The notes beneath the pieces were generated by a model that had not been told where the DNA came from, did no database searches, and saw only the letters and a list, made by a program, of their open reading frames with translations. A stretch of 64,000 nucleotides of DNA from positions 62,001 to 126,000 of the forward strand of contig NZ_RPHB01000002.1 in NCBI RefSeq assembly GCF_019343195.1, written 5' to 3'. Each line of letters starts with the position of its first letter. The first letter of the stretch is position 1. Both the position numbers and the translations under genes were made by a program. This stretch comes from Arthrospiribacter ruber. GTDB lineage: Bacteria > Bacteroidota > Bacteroidia > Cytophagales > Cyclobacteriaceae. Shown here in pieces: positions 17,459 through 26,278 of this stretch.

Positions 17459-18153
17459 AAAAGAAAATACTGATAGCAGAGGATGATGAGGAAATGGCCT
17501 ACATGATGCAAAACGCCTTAAAAGACCTCGGCCATGAGGTAAAGGTAGTCTATGATGGTGCCGCTGCCATACATGAGTACACTATCAATCCCCCCGACCT
17601 GATTATCCTGGATATCATTATGGAAAAAGCCAGCGGTTTGGAAGTTGCGGCGCATATACGAAGCAATGACAAACTAACTCCGATTTTTCTACATTCTGCA
17701 AAAACGAGTTCTGAGGATGTACTGGAAGGCTTGAGTATTGGGGTGGATGACTATTTAAGAAAACCGACAAATATCGAGGAGCTTAAGCTAAAGGTCCGAA
17801 ACTTTCTGAAAAAGCCTCAACCGAAATATAATAAAGGTTGGTACAGGCTCGGTGATCTTGAAATCAACTTCTATGAATCAAAAGTAAGGTGTAAGAATAA
17901 GGAAACAATCCTACAAGAAATGATAAAAGATGTTTTATGGGAATTGTATACCAATATGCACGAGGTATATCCTACCCGGATAATGATCAACAAAATATGG
18001 GGGGCCTACAACAATCAGAATGAAGGGAATTTAAGGGTTGTGATTTCAAAGCTGAAAGAAGTGTTGAAAATGGATCCCAAATGCCAAATCGTGAATTCAA
18101 GGGCTAAGGGATACCGGTTGATCACCGTTTCAAAACAAAAGGAGCTGAGCTGA
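17422..18153 (+). CDS. OmpR-family response regulator
   Basis: 243 residues. Receiver domain (about 15-125): acidic EDDEE near 19, phospho-acceptor Asp in LIILDIIMEKASG, Lys in LRKPTN. The usual Thr/Ser switch region reads FLHSAKTSS. A C-terminal winged helix (about 140-238) carries the OmpR pattern NEGNLRVVISKLKEVL and INSRAKGYRL-like end. Overlaps and pairs with the kinase upstream. Probably regulates nearby secretion or envelope genes; targets unknown. Confidence 0.9.
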   Translation: MDNLSDQNSPEIKKKILIAEDDEEMAYMMQNALKDLGHEVKVVYDGAAAIHEYTINPPDLIILDIIMEKASGLEVAAHIRSNDKLTPIFLHSAKTSSEDVLEGLSIGVDDYLRKPTNIEELKLKVRNFLKKPQPKYNKGWYRLGDLEINFYESKVRCKNKETILQEMIKDVLWELYTNMHEVYPTRIMINKIWGAYNNQNEGNLRVVISKLKEVLKMDPKCQIVNSRAKGYRLITVSKQKELS

Positions 18154-18213
18154 TTTACCCAGCTCTACGCTCCAATATTTCCCAGCCCTGATTTTGGCGG
18201 AACCTTAAATTCC
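18144..18213. repeat. About 70-bp direct repeat, copy 1, with terminator-like hairpin
   Basis: Starts within the last codons of the response regulator and contains hairpin GAGCTG-N7-CAGCTC (18147-18165). A near-identical copy lies at 23969-24036, beyond the propeller/PCAT/RAYT block. No T tract, so termination is uncertain. Confidence 0.65.
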
Positions 18214-18400
18214 CCATTAGACTAAGGTTATAGGTTCGGATTTTTTTAATTACTATCCGCACCTATTAATTTTATTGTTACTTGCTTAAATTATATCAAA
18301 TAAACATCATCATTCGAGGGTATTATGAAGCTTTAGCTTTGAATTTCAAGTCTATTAAAAATATGTTAATTATATAGAAATCCCTTTTAATTTTAATTCT

Positions 18401-19576
18401 ATGTTCAGAGTCCTTCATTTAACAAAGTATTTGAAATCAAGAAAATCACATGCAATTATAGCTGTATTCACTATGTTTATCACCTCTCCTTTTATTGTAT
18501 ACTCCCAAATTATATTGCAAAAAAAGGGAGAGTTTAAAATCAATTCCCTTTCCCCCATTGAAATCCTTGACTACCATTCGGAAACTCAATATTTTTTAGG
18601 ATATACCAGAACTCTTGATGGCCTCAATTTATGCCTTGTTAATGGTGATGGAGAGATAATTATTCAAAAAAAGTTGGTTGGTGAAGGCCCAGATCGGGTA
18701 AAAACTTCCATAAATTGTGTTGCATTTTCGGAGGAAGGAGAAGTTTGGGTACAGTCACCTTCTGAAATAGTATTATTAGATCAAAACCTTAATATTAAAA
18801 CACGGACTAAGTACCAATCAGGGACAAACATTCAAATATATGGGAGAATAGAATATTTGGAGTACTATTATCCACAAAATTCTTTTTCAAAATTCACTTT
18901 TTCTACTATTCCGAATGGAACTAGTGCATATTTGGATGGAAGGGATTTTAGGAACAGTCATTTGATTGAATTTCTTGACTTTGAACATGAAAAGCTATTT
19001 GAAATTGGACCAGTGTCAGATAGAGGTAATTTTAAGCTCCTTGATAAATCCATAGGTTCAATTTATTTCCCCATTTTTACAATAGACAGAGTAAATAAAA
19101 AACTTTTTTTAACTACTTCATTAGATGATGAAATCACAATATATGACTTAAAAAGCCAGAAACTGGAGTCTAGAATTAAAATTAATCATTATGAATTTAA
19201 AATACTTAACAGTGGCCGTATTGCTTTATCAAGGTTACCCTCTTACAATAATAGGATAAATTTAGGTGCAAGGAACCATAAGATTTTTAGTTTAGAGGAT
19301 GGTTTGATGCTGCTGGAATATATTCAGGAAATACCTTCTGGGATTTATGAACAGAAAAAAGCCTTAGATAGCGAATACCATCATTTTAAAGATCCGTACT
19401 ATCACAAGCTGATCTTATTTAACGAAAACAAACAATTATCTGAAGATATTCCAATGCCCAACAATGGTAAATTGATGATCAGTATGCCTAAAAACCAACT
19501 TTTGTTTCAAATAATCGATCCAGAGGTGGAGGAAGATTTTATCAGGTATGAAATATTTGAAATTGTAAATGAATGA
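18401..19576 (+). CDS. Secreted 6-bladed beta-propeller-like protein
   Basis: 391 residues. N-terminal hydrophobic segment (about 20-37, AIIAVFTMFITSPFIVYSQ) is a signal peptide. Repeating strand-rich units follow; VGEGPDRV near residue 105 resembles the GEGPxE motif of Bacteroidetes 6-bladed propeller (BF3164-like) proteins. First of three such genes in a row, each followed by a truncated exporter gene start. Function is unknown. Confidence 0.6.
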   Translation: MFRVLHLTKYLKSRKSHAIIAVFTMFITSPFIVYSQIILQKKGEFKINSLSPIEILDYHSETQYFLGYTRTLDGLNLCLVNGDGEIIIQKKLVGEGPDRVKTSINCVAFSEEGEVWVQSPSEIVLLDQNLNIKTRTKYQSGTNIQIYGRIEYLEYYYPQNSFSKFTFSTIPNGTSAYLDGRDFRNSHLIEFLDFEHEKLFEIGPVSDRGNFKLLDKSIGSIYFPIFTIDRVNKKLFLTTSLDDEITIYDLKSQKLESRIKINHYEFKILNSGRIALSRLPSYNNRINLGARNHKIFSLEDGLMLLEYIQEIPSGIYEQKKALDSEYHHFKDPYYHKLILFNENKQLSEDIPMPNNGKLMISMPKNQLLFQIIDPEVEEDFIRYEIFEIVNE

Positions 19577-19609
19577 ATTGGTTGATTACGATTCTTATTA
19601 TTAATTAAT

Positions 19610-19792
19610 GTGTATCCGCAATTAGACCAACAACCAATTTAAAGAGGGTTTTGAATCAACCCCATATTTATAGATACCAGTCTGCCTGCAGGCAAGTTGG
19701 ATCCGTCTCAAACAAGTTATTCATTGATATTAGCTTGAAATCAAAAGTTTATTCTTTTGTGAAGATTCCACTGGTAAGAAAGCGGACAATCA
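19610..19792. repeat. Miniature element or IS remnant, copy B
   Basis: Begins TATCCGCAATTAGACCA and ends GTAAGAAAGCGGACAATCA, matching the ends of the element at 15208-15645. Internal sequence differs. Not coding. Confidence 0.5.
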
Positions 19793-19832
19793 TATATTAA
19801 TTTATTGTGCTGTGGGTTAATTATCGATTTAA

Positions 19833-19973
19833 ATGAATTTAAAAACTAAATTCCCCTTCTACAAACAACACGACTCCAAAGACTGTGGCCCCAGCTGCCT
19901 GCGCATCATAGCGAAGCACTATGGAAAGCTTATTTCCTTGAAAGAAATCCGGGAAATATCAGAAACAAGGTAG
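19833..19973 (+). pseudogene. C39-peptidase (PCAT) exporter gene, 5' fragment 1
   Basis: 46 codons from an ATG: FPFYKQHDSKDCGPSCLRII followed by AKHYGK and LKEIREISETR, the N-terminus of a peptidase-containing ABC transporter. The catalytic Cys motif DCGPSCL is intact. The frame then ends, and everything after (rest of peptidase, membrane domain, ATPase) is missing. It lies directly after one propeller gene and 50 bp before the next. Fragments 2 and 3 are at 21196 and 22827. Confidence 0.8.
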
Positions 19974-20023
19974 AGTACAGATTTAAAGGGAAAAACATAA
20001 AGACAAGTAAACTAATCTCGATC

Positions 20024-21100
20024 ATGAAATATATCACTAAGATGTTGTTTTTCATTTTAATTTTCCAATTTCAAAATTGTGGAAATAAAGATTATCCCGA
20101 CTCACTACAATCTTTAAAAACAATTGAAATAAAGATGGATTTTTTGAAGGGAGATTCGCCGGGATTACAGATTGAAATTCTGGACACCATCAACCTTGAG
20201 GCTCCGGGAAATCCTGTACTTACTACCGTCCAGGACATAGCCTTCTCACAACACTTCTTTCTTCTAGTAGACAGAAGACAGGGTCTATTAAAATTTGACA
20301 ACAAGGGTAGTTTTTTAGGGAAAATCGGGGAGAAGGGAGAGGGGCCAGATGAATATACTATACCATATGCGATTCACTTGGATGAAAAGGAAAATGTTGT
20401 GCTTGTGGCGGATTGGCAAAAAATGACCGTGATTTCCTATTCCCTCGAAGGAAAATTTGAATCAACAAGCAATAAAATACCTGGGCATCCTATCTCCTTC
20501 TATAAAGATAATGATACCCTTTTGGTTGTTCAGGAGACGCTTAATGGTACCAAGGAAAAGCCCCGTCAGGTGTTGATAAGCTCAATTGAACCCAAAACCC
20601 TTGAAGTTAAAAACTGGGAAAGGCCACTTTACGGCTATCATTCTAATTACACACATATCCATCCAATCCCCAGGATATTAAGTCGGGTAAATAACGCAAT
20701 CTTGTTTTATATGCCAATCAACCGGGGAGAAATATCATCGCATAGGGACAGGGATACGATTTTTAGAAAACAGGAGGGTCGATTGACCCCAGAATACCTA
20801 CTTCATTTCATTGGATTTGACAACACACTTCAATTGGGAATAAGCCAAGTGGTGATGTCCGATAGCTATGCATTTTTACATGTTGTATATGACTATCGTT
20901 CCTATTTTATAGTAATTGATTTGGAAAACAATCGTCCCCTAATTCATTCAAGGCAATTATTTGATCAGGAGATGACACATGAAATAATTCCAAAGCCTTT
21001 TAAAGGAAATGTGTATTACTCCATAATAAGGAATGAGGAAGGTATTGAAGAGAGAAACCCAATGATCGTGTTGTATCTTATGACTTTCGCTAGAAATTAA
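20024..21100 (+). CDS. 6-bladed beta-propeller lipoprotein (BF3164-like)
   Basis: 358 residues. Lipoprotein signal peptide (MLFFILIFQFQNCG, lipid Cys about 20). Propeller repeats with the family hallmarks QDIAFSQHFFLLVDRRQGLLKFD, GKIGEKGEGPDEYTIP (about 100) and later beta-rich blades. Probably anchored in a membrane facing the periplasm or outside. It lies between two truncated PCAT gene starts. Confidence 0.75.
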   Translation: MKYITKMLFFILIFQFQNCGNKDYPDSLQSLKTIEIKMDFLKGDSPGLQIEILDTINLEAPGNPVLTTVQDIAFSQHFFLLVDRRQGLLKFDNKGSFLGKIGEKGEGPDEYTIPYAIHLDEKENVVLVADWQKMTVISYSLEGKFESTSNKIPGHPISFYKDNDTLLVVQETLNGTKEKPRQVLISSIEPKTLEVKNWERPLYGYHSNYTHIHPIPRILSRVNNAILFYMPINRGEISSHRDRDTIFRKQEGRLTPEYLLHFIGFDNTLQLGISQVVMSDSYAFLHVVYDYRSYFIVIDLENNRPLIHSRQLFDQEMTHEIIPKPFKGNVYYSIIRNEEGIEERNPMIVLYLMTFARN

Positions 21101-21195
21101 ATGAAAAATTAAGTTTAAAAATGCTGCTTCCTACTACTGACTTTAGATATTAGGATTCTATATCTGTTTTAAACTTTCGATACAATTCTATTCCT

Positions 21196-21324
21196 TTGAA
21201 AACCACTTTCCCCTTCTACAAACAACGCAACTCCAAGGACTGTGGCCCTACTTGTCTCCGTATAATTGTTAAAAGTTATGGTAAACTGTGTATTTTAGGC
21301 TTCCGGCTGCTGGGTATAGTTTGA
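21196..21324 (+). pseudogene. C39-peptidase (PCAT) exporter gene, 5' fragment 2
   Basis: TTFPFYKQRNSKDCGPTCLR, then IIVKSYGKLCIL, is a diverged copy of the same exporter N-terminus, without an ATG (TTG at 21196). Homology ends near 21297, just before a REP-like repeat (from 21306); the last 8-9 codons belong to the repeat. Confidence 0.75.
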
Positions 21325-21487
21325 AACTACCCCCTTTTATCCTTTCCAATTTGCAATTGGACTATTCAATTAGACGCTCAATTTGAAAGGTAATTCCCGA
21401 TAAACCGAATTACAAATTCATTTTGATAGAAAGGCGTAGTTACAAACTACGCCTAGTACCAATGCCAAACTTCACCCAGACGGGGGT
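21306..21487. repeat. REP-like repeat, copy 3 (no transposase)
   Basis: Lacks the first about 35 bp of copies 1 and 2 but otherwise matches them, with the GGCGTAGTT/AACTACGCC hairpin and the final CACCCAGACGGGG. It separates exporter fragment 2 from a peptide-gene tail, so it inserted between or replaced them. Confidence 0.8.
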
Positions 21488-21597
21488 ATGATGCTGGATG
21501 TCTCGAAAGGAAATGTGGTTCAAAGCACCCTAATGTAAGTTGCTGCCCACAAACTAATTGTAGTGACCTTACAGATGGGTTTTGCGTTCTTAATTAA
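21488..21597 (+). pseudogene. 3' end of a small Cys-rich peptide gene
   Basis: In frame from the repeat boundary: DAGCLERKCGSKHPN, then SCCPQTNCSDLTDGFCVLN, stop. Six Cys in about 35 residues and a following terminator point to the C-terminal half of a secreted Cys-rich peptide whose 5' half is replaced by the REP-like element. Confidence 0.5.
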
Positions 21598-21608
21598 CAA
21601 GAATTCAT

Positions 21609-21636
21609 GAAGCCGCAGTTATAGTGGCTTCTTTTT
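21609..21636 (+). terminator. Rho-independent terminator
   Basis: GAAGCC-N11-GGCTTC followed by five T, 11 bp after the truncated Cys-rich peptide frame. Confidence 0.7.
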
Positions 21637-21657
21637 ATTCCTTAATAAGAAATCATA

Positions 21658-22806
21658 ATGAAATATTTAATTATATTAATTTTATTGTTTTCTGCGTGTA
21701 CGGCAAGAAAAATTGAAGTAGAATATTCATCAGTGTCTTATTCATTAGATACTGTGAGAATTAATTCTAAGGATGAAATTTTGGATTTGTGGGGATTTGC
21801 GTCATTTTCTGATTTAAATTTTGATGAAAATTCAATTTTTTCCTATAATTCTTTCAATCATTCATTGGATCAAATAGATCTTGAAAAGTTAGAATTTACA
21901 AAAAGGATACCATTTGAAAAAGATGGGCCAAATGGAACTGGCGAAATTTTCGTTGGTTTCAATGTGTTGAAAGATGATCGTTTTTTTATTAAGTCTTATG
22001 TGGAATCTGCAATTTTTGATGGTACTGGAAATTTAATTCAAAAAGTAGATTGGATAAATTCAATAGATTCTAATGGGGAAAAATATGACGATTCCCCCAT
22101 GATACAAATTCTAGTAGATTCAGAAGATTTACTTGTTTTTGGTCTTTCATACGATTATGAAAATATTGAAGTTAATCTTCATGTTTTATCTGTAGGAGAA
22201 AATAAGGTAGACCGATTAAACCTCAATTCAAAAAAATCATATGGTGATTTAAGTATTAGGAGTGCTCGGTCCGGTAATATTGTTGATCCTAGTATTGAAT
22301 TAATAAATCAAAATAACAAGATCATTATAAGTTATGAATTTTCAAATGAGATCGTCTATTATGATTACAAAGTTAAAGCATTGAGATTTGTAGACTATAA
22401 CCCTACACTGACTCCTAAAAGGGTAAAACCCCCAAATATTAGTGTTGGTCAATTGGAACAAATAATTAAAGAAACAAAACATTTCAAAGAACAAGTCAGC
22501 TATTATCGTCCAGTATGGGATTCTGAAAGCAAGCAGTATTTTCGTTTGTCAACAATAACAATATTTTCGGAAGAAAGTAAAGAAAATTCAAAGGCTACTT
22601 ATGGTGAAACTCAAGAAATAAAGGTTTTTCTAACTGTTTTCGACTCTGAATTTAATCTCCTTTCTGAACTTGAGATAGAGGAATTGTCAGACTTTGATAA
22701 TGATTATTTCATTAAAGATGGAAAGCTTTGGCTATTCATTAACTTGGACGATGAAATGGGGTTTGTCAGAATAAGTTTAAATAATGTAATAAGAAACTCA
22801 TATTAG
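21658..22806 (+). CDS. DUF4221-like lipoprotein (propeller type)
   Basis: 382 residues with a lipoprotein signal (KYLIILILLFSACTA; lipid Cys about 14). The mature part is strand-rich with repeating blade-like units, for example SFNHSLDQIDLEKLEFTKRI and KDGPNGTGEI, matching the general pattern of DUF4221 proteins. AT-richer than its neighbours. Followed by exporter fragment 3. Function unknown. Confidence 0.6.
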   Translation: MKYLIILILLFSACTARKIEVEYSSVSYSLDTVRINSKDEILDLWGFASFSDLNFDENSIFSYNSFNHSLDQIDLEKLEFTKRIPFEKDGPNGTGEIFVGFNVLKDDRFFIKSYVESAIFDGTGNLIQKVDWINSIDSNGEKYDDSPMIQILVDSEDLLVFGLSYDYENIEVNLHVLSVGENKVDRLNLNSKKSYGDLSIRSARSGNIVDPSIELINQNNKIIISYEFSNEIVYYDYKVKALRFVDYNPTLTPKRVKPPNISVGQLEQIIKETKHFKEQVSYYRPVWDSESKQYFRLSTITIFSEESKENSKATYGETQEIKVFLTVFDSEFNLLSELEIEELSDFDNDYFIKDGKLWLFINLDDEMGFVRISLNNVIRNSY

Positions 22807-22826
22807 GTTAATTTAAAAGAATAATT

Positions 22827-22880
22827 TTTGAAACTAAATTCCCCTTCTACAAACAACACGACTCCAAAGACTGTGGCCCC
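22827..22880 (+). pseudogene. C39-peptidase (PCAT) exporter gene, 5' fragment 3
   Basis: TKFPFYKQHDSKDCGP in frame, then the sequence switches to a REP-like repeat at 22877. The shortest of the three fragments (18 codons). DNA over this stretch is almost the same as fragment 1. Confidence 0.75.
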
Positions 22881-23232
22881 TCTAGGTATAGTCAAAGTTT
22901 GAATGCTAGGGCTTGGTATAGTTTGAAACTACTCCCTTTTTTCCTTTCCATTTTGCAATTGGACTATTCAATTAGACGCTAAATTTGAAAGGTAATTCCT
23001 GATAAATAGAATTACAAATTCATTTTGCTAGAAAGGCGTAGTTACAAACTACGCCTAGTACCAACGCCAAACTTCACCCAGACGGGGTGTAGTATAGACT
23101 TTCGGTGGTGGCTGGGTGTAGTTTGCCCACCCTACACCTGGCCCAAGGCTAAAATGATCTAAAGAGATCATTTATTAACGCCTTGTCCTACCCTTTTATC
23201 CTAACCAATTTGTAATTGGAAACCAACCAAAA
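22877..23232. repeat. REP-like repeat, copy 4, left flank of RAYT element 2
   Basis: Slightly diverged copy of the 212-bp repeat followed by the same 145-bp flank found before RAYT element 1. It begins exactly where exporter fragment 3 ends. Confidence 0.8.
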
Positions 23233-23866
23233 CTACCAATAATCCACTTCAATCAAACCCTTTAGTCCTGAATAGTTTCTGGCACTGGAATAAAGGTATT
23301 CTTCGGCGTTTTCGACCCAGCCCGCCCTGACCGGATTTTCATGAATATAGTTCATCCTACTCTCAATCATCTCCGGCCTGAATAGTTCAATCGCATGATT
23401 TTAATCTGTTTATAATTTGATTGTCAAAGGTCAGATTGAATCTCGCAAAAGAATCATCCTGTCTTGTGATAATTTCGTCAGGCTCGATTTCATGGGTCCA
23501 AAACTGCATCTCTCCCGATCTTTTGTTTGAATTTGCATGATAGGAAAAAATCATTTTGAGCCATTCCTTTCTGCTCTCCTGTGGATTCTCCATAATCATC
23601 GCCAATAGCTTCTTGCTGGTAAACTTCTTGAAATCACGTACCCAATCAGACAGCTTCCCCTCTTTCTGCTGGACAACCAAGTGGATATGATTGGTCATGA
23701 TCACATAACCGAACAGGTAAAGTCCTTTTTCTTTCCTACAAAATGTCAAGTTTTCGAGTATAAAGTCCCGGTAACCTATCCTCGAGAAAACATCAGCCCA
23801 TCCTACTACCTGGAAGGTCAGGAAGTATGGCATTTCTTGGTCTCTTATCTGAAAAGCATCGCCCAT
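23233..23866 (-). pseudogene. REP-associated tyrosine transposase (RAYT), second copy, same break
   Basis: Start MGDAFQIRDQE at 23866. The main frame (to 23387) carries the HUH motif TNHIHLVVQ and RDFKKFTSKK. It stops after LKSCD as in the first copy, and the conserved C-terminus (AIELFRPEMI, YIHENPVRAGWV, YLYSSARNYSGL) continues out of frame to 23233. The two genes are about 85-90% alike, with nearly identical 3' ends, so the lesion predates their divergence or was spread by conversion. Confidence 0.8.
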
Positions 23867-23916
23867 AACTAAAACTAATATCAAAAAATCGAATTACAAA
23901 TTCGAAGTAATAAAAA

Positions 23917-23937
23917 GGTGTAGTTACAAACTACACC
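23917..23937. repeat. REP-type hairpin at the right end of RAYT element 2
   Basis: GGTGTAGTT-ACA-AACTACACC, equivalent to the hairpin in the left-flank repeats, followed by CACCCAGGCGGGG. Confidence 0.6.
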
Positions 23938-23968
23938 TAGCGCCTACGCCATTCTTCACCCAGGCGGG

Positions 23969-24036
23969 GCTGAGCTGATTTACCCAGCTCTACGCTCCAA
24001 TATTTCCCATCCCTGTTTTTGGCGGACCCTTTAATT
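23969..24036. repeat. About 70-bp direct repeat, copy 2
   Basis: Matches 18144-18213 with a few changes, including the GAGCTG/CAGCTC hairpin. Together they bracket the 5.8-kb propeller/PCAT/RAYT block. Confidence 0.65.
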
Positions 24037-24087
24037 CTCTATTGGGCATCCCTCGGCCAAAAATAATTTCAATATCACGCTTCATAA

Positions 24088-24134
24088 CCTAGGGTTGAAA
24101 CCCTAGGCTATAATAATATCGCCCCTTTGGGGCT
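24088..24134. repeat. Palindromic repeats
   Basis: CCTAGGGTTGAAACCCTAGG (24088-24107) and, 13 bp on, GCCCCTTTGGGGC: two adjacent short palindromes of the kind dispersed in Bacteroidota intergenic DNA. Confidence 0.6.
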
Positions 24135-24563
24135 TGGCATATCGCTGTGAAAGCCGCAATTCCAATCGCAAGGTTGTGAAAGTTGGGAGGGTAAAGCTTC
24201 CACCGAATCACTCCTCACTGATCACTATTCACTAATAACTGTTCACTTCTTCCTTCATTATTCATTATTCAATGTTCAATGTTCCAAATTCGAAATTAAA
24301 AAACTGCTTCAAATGGAATTGACCAGTCACTATTCACTACTCACTGTCAACTACTCCTCCCGACCATGTCCCGTAGATGTCCCGTGTGTGTCCCGTACAT
24401 TCGCCTACTTTTGGCTAAAAATCCAGAAACCATTGTATTTTTTTTATAGGTAAAAAAGCGGTTTTATCCAAGCACTTGTTCAATTGCGGCTTTTGTACAA
24501 GTCCACGGTTTAAGGCAGTTGACATCCTAACTTCTCTTGGGTAAATTGAGAAAAAGCCCGATT
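24135..24563. other. Intergenic, simple-sequence-rich
   Basis: Runs of short imperfect repeats (CACTATTCACTACTCACTG-type words near 24205-24355, TGTCCCGT-type words near 24365-24400). No gene seen. Confidence 0.4.
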
Positions 24564-24827
24564 ATGTCAGCATACCTTGCCACATACAGAAAAACCTTAA
24601 AGCAGCATCAGGAGATGGCAGCCTGTATGGGAAAGATAAAATACCCGACAGAACAGATCGCCTGGATGGTATTTTACAGGTACTATTTTCCATTTGGGAA
24701 GCGGGGCAAGTCAGTACGCTTCAAAATCGATAAACTCTCCTGTTACAAATGCAGATTCTGTGGTTTTTGGCACATGGGCACCCCAAAAAGACAATCAGCT
24801 GCCCGGAACAAAACTGCTTGGGACTAA
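24564..24827 (+). CDS. Small zinc-finger-like protein
   Basis: 87 residues from the ATG at 24564; an in-frame TTG lies upstream. Basic and aromatic. The C-terminal third has CYKCRFCGFWHMG, a CxxCxxCxxxH arrangement that could bind zinc, as in short zinc-ribbon proteins. Family not recognised. Confidence 0.5.
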   Translation: MSAYLATYRKTLKQHQEMAACMGKIKYPTEQIAWMVFYRYYFPFGKRGKSVRFKIDKLSCYKCRFCGFWHMGTPKRQSAARNKTAWD

Positions 24828-24938
24828 AAGAACAACAGCAGCTTGGGCATTCAATCTTCATGCAACTTTCCAAAATGTATTTCCATCAGCCTTTCTTGAC
24901 AAAAAAACCATCTACAAAATACCATACCCCTACAATGA

Positions 24939-25547
24939 TTAAGCACCGAAATTCAATTGGTCCCAGCTTTTGATGGCATTGGAAAGGCCGTTTTGGGAGA
25001 CATTCAGATAGTTGGCCAAATACCTCTGTGTCTTACTGAACCATTTGGGCTGATTGTATACCAGATAATCCACTTTATTATAAAGTGAATGTATACCCAG
25101 CAGATGCAAGTAAAGCCTGACATCAAAATCCATTACCGAGCGTATGTGCTTGGATAATTTTTCAGGAGCCATTTCTTCAGAAGTCAGGGAATCCATCAAA
25201 ATATTGACGGGGATTGCCGTGAACTCCGATCTGTTTGCAACTTCCCATTTCTGATCCCTTATGTTTGGGTTTATAAAATTGGCCGATCCGGTAAGAAATA
25301 TGGATTGGGGAACCTTGATGGCCCTATAGGAAGATCCATCTACAAATGACAATGTCCCCAACACAGCACCCTCATGTACAAATACCAAATGGGGATCATT
25401 GTTGACCGGGAACCTCACTTCCTCGCCTTTGTTGAAGGACACTTTTTTTGCCCGCAAAAATATCCCAGTGAAGGCATCACGAAAAAACAGGCCATGCTTG
25501 CTCGCATACCTGAAAATATCCAGTTTATATTTAAAGTCGCTGGCCAT
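24939..25547 (-). CDS. Crp/Fnr-like regulator
   Basis: 202 residues. N-terminal cyclic-nucleotide-binding-like fold (about 25-125, with VRFPVNNDPHLVFVHEGAVLGTL), a long helix, and a C-terminal region TQRYLANYLNVSQNGLSNAI that resembles a shortened helix-turn-helix. The usual cNMP phosphate-binding Arg cassette is not evident, so it may not bind cAMP. It stands alone. Confidence 0.65.
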   Translation of the reverse strand: MASDFKYKLDIFRYASKHGLFFRDAFTGIFLRAKKVSFNKGEEVRFPVNNDPHLVFVHEGAVLGTLSFVDGSSYRAIKVPQSIFLTGSANFINPNIRDQKWEVANRSEFTAIPVNILMDSLTSEEMAPEKLSKHIRSVMDFDVRLYLHLLGIHSLYNKVDYLVYNQPKWFSKTQRYLANYLNVSQNGLSNAIKSWDQLNFGA

Positions 25548-25917
25548 TACCTTTCCTCATTCGGTTAAAAACGCCCATTAATTTAAGAAACAATCAAATA
25601 AAGTAATAGTCCATATGGGACTTTTTTAGGCCAATGTGATAAAACGCGATTTTCACACATTTATGAATCAAAATGACATTTTCACAAATAGCTGACAATG
25701 TGGTGTTTGCAAATAAAAAAGATGCATTTTAGTTTTGAATAGGTTAAGATCTAAACCAATGCTGCCCGATTTCACGGGTAAAGTGATCTAGGTGAAATCA
25801 GCACAAAACCCCGGCGGCAAAGTCAAGTAGACAGGGGATTCCGAAAACCCTAAAACAGAGTAGGATAACTACCAAAACGTTTTTACTGTCTTTTTTGATT
25901 GTTAAAAAAAGAAGTGC
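25548..25917. other. Divergent intergenic region
   Basis: 370 bp between two divergently transcribed genes. It presumably holds both promoters. No hairpins or repeats of note. Confidence 0.3.
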
Positions 25918-26157
25918 ATGATGAATACTTTAATCAAAAGATTACCATTATTAGGATTTGTTCTGGCCGGAATATTTGCATTTGCATTTACCCAGCCTAA
26001 TGCTCAGGAACCCGCCTATCAATTAGTAAACGGGGTCCCGACTGATGTCTCAACCATGAATTATCGTTGTGACTTTTCGGATACCCAAATCTGTACTTTT
26101 GAAGATGTCGCTCTGACTATCCCAAAAGAAGATGGTGAATTCTGGTTAAATCCCTGA
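25918..26157 (+). CDS. DUF6520 family small secreted protein
   Basis: 79 residues: signal helix (LPLLGFVLAGIFAFAFTQPNAQ), then a short mature part with YRCDFSDTQICTF (two Cys) and a final DGEFWLNP. Matches the pattern of the DUF6520 family, which is widespread in Bacteroidota with unknown role. Monocistronic with its own terminator. Confidence 0.75.
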   Translation: MMNTLIKRLPLLGFVLAGIFAFAFTQPNAQEPAYQLVNGVPTDVSTMNYRCDFSDTQICTFEDVALTIPKEDGEFWLNP

Positions 26158-26168
26158 GTAGTTTGACT

Positions 26169-26191
26169 GAAGCCGGCTAAATGCCGGCTTC
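26169..26191 (+). terminator. Terminator of the DUF6520 gene
   Basis: Perfect 9-bp stem GAAGCCGGC/GCCGGCTTC with a 5-nt loop, followed by TTTATT. Confidence 0.8.
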
Positions 26192-26278
26192 TTTATTCAA
26201 ATACAAACAACATTCTGAATAACCTCTGCCATTTTATTAATACTGCCTTGGAAATAATTCCAATTCTCAGCTTGTTTT

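Noticed and set aside
24088-24134. Palindromes as a terminator for the RAYT gene
   Set aside because: They are over 200 bp from it on the upstream side and lack a T run.
24537-24563. TTG start extending the zinc-finger-like protein by 9 residues
   Set aside because: The ATG at 24564 is the better start. The extension is not supported by a ribosome-binding site.
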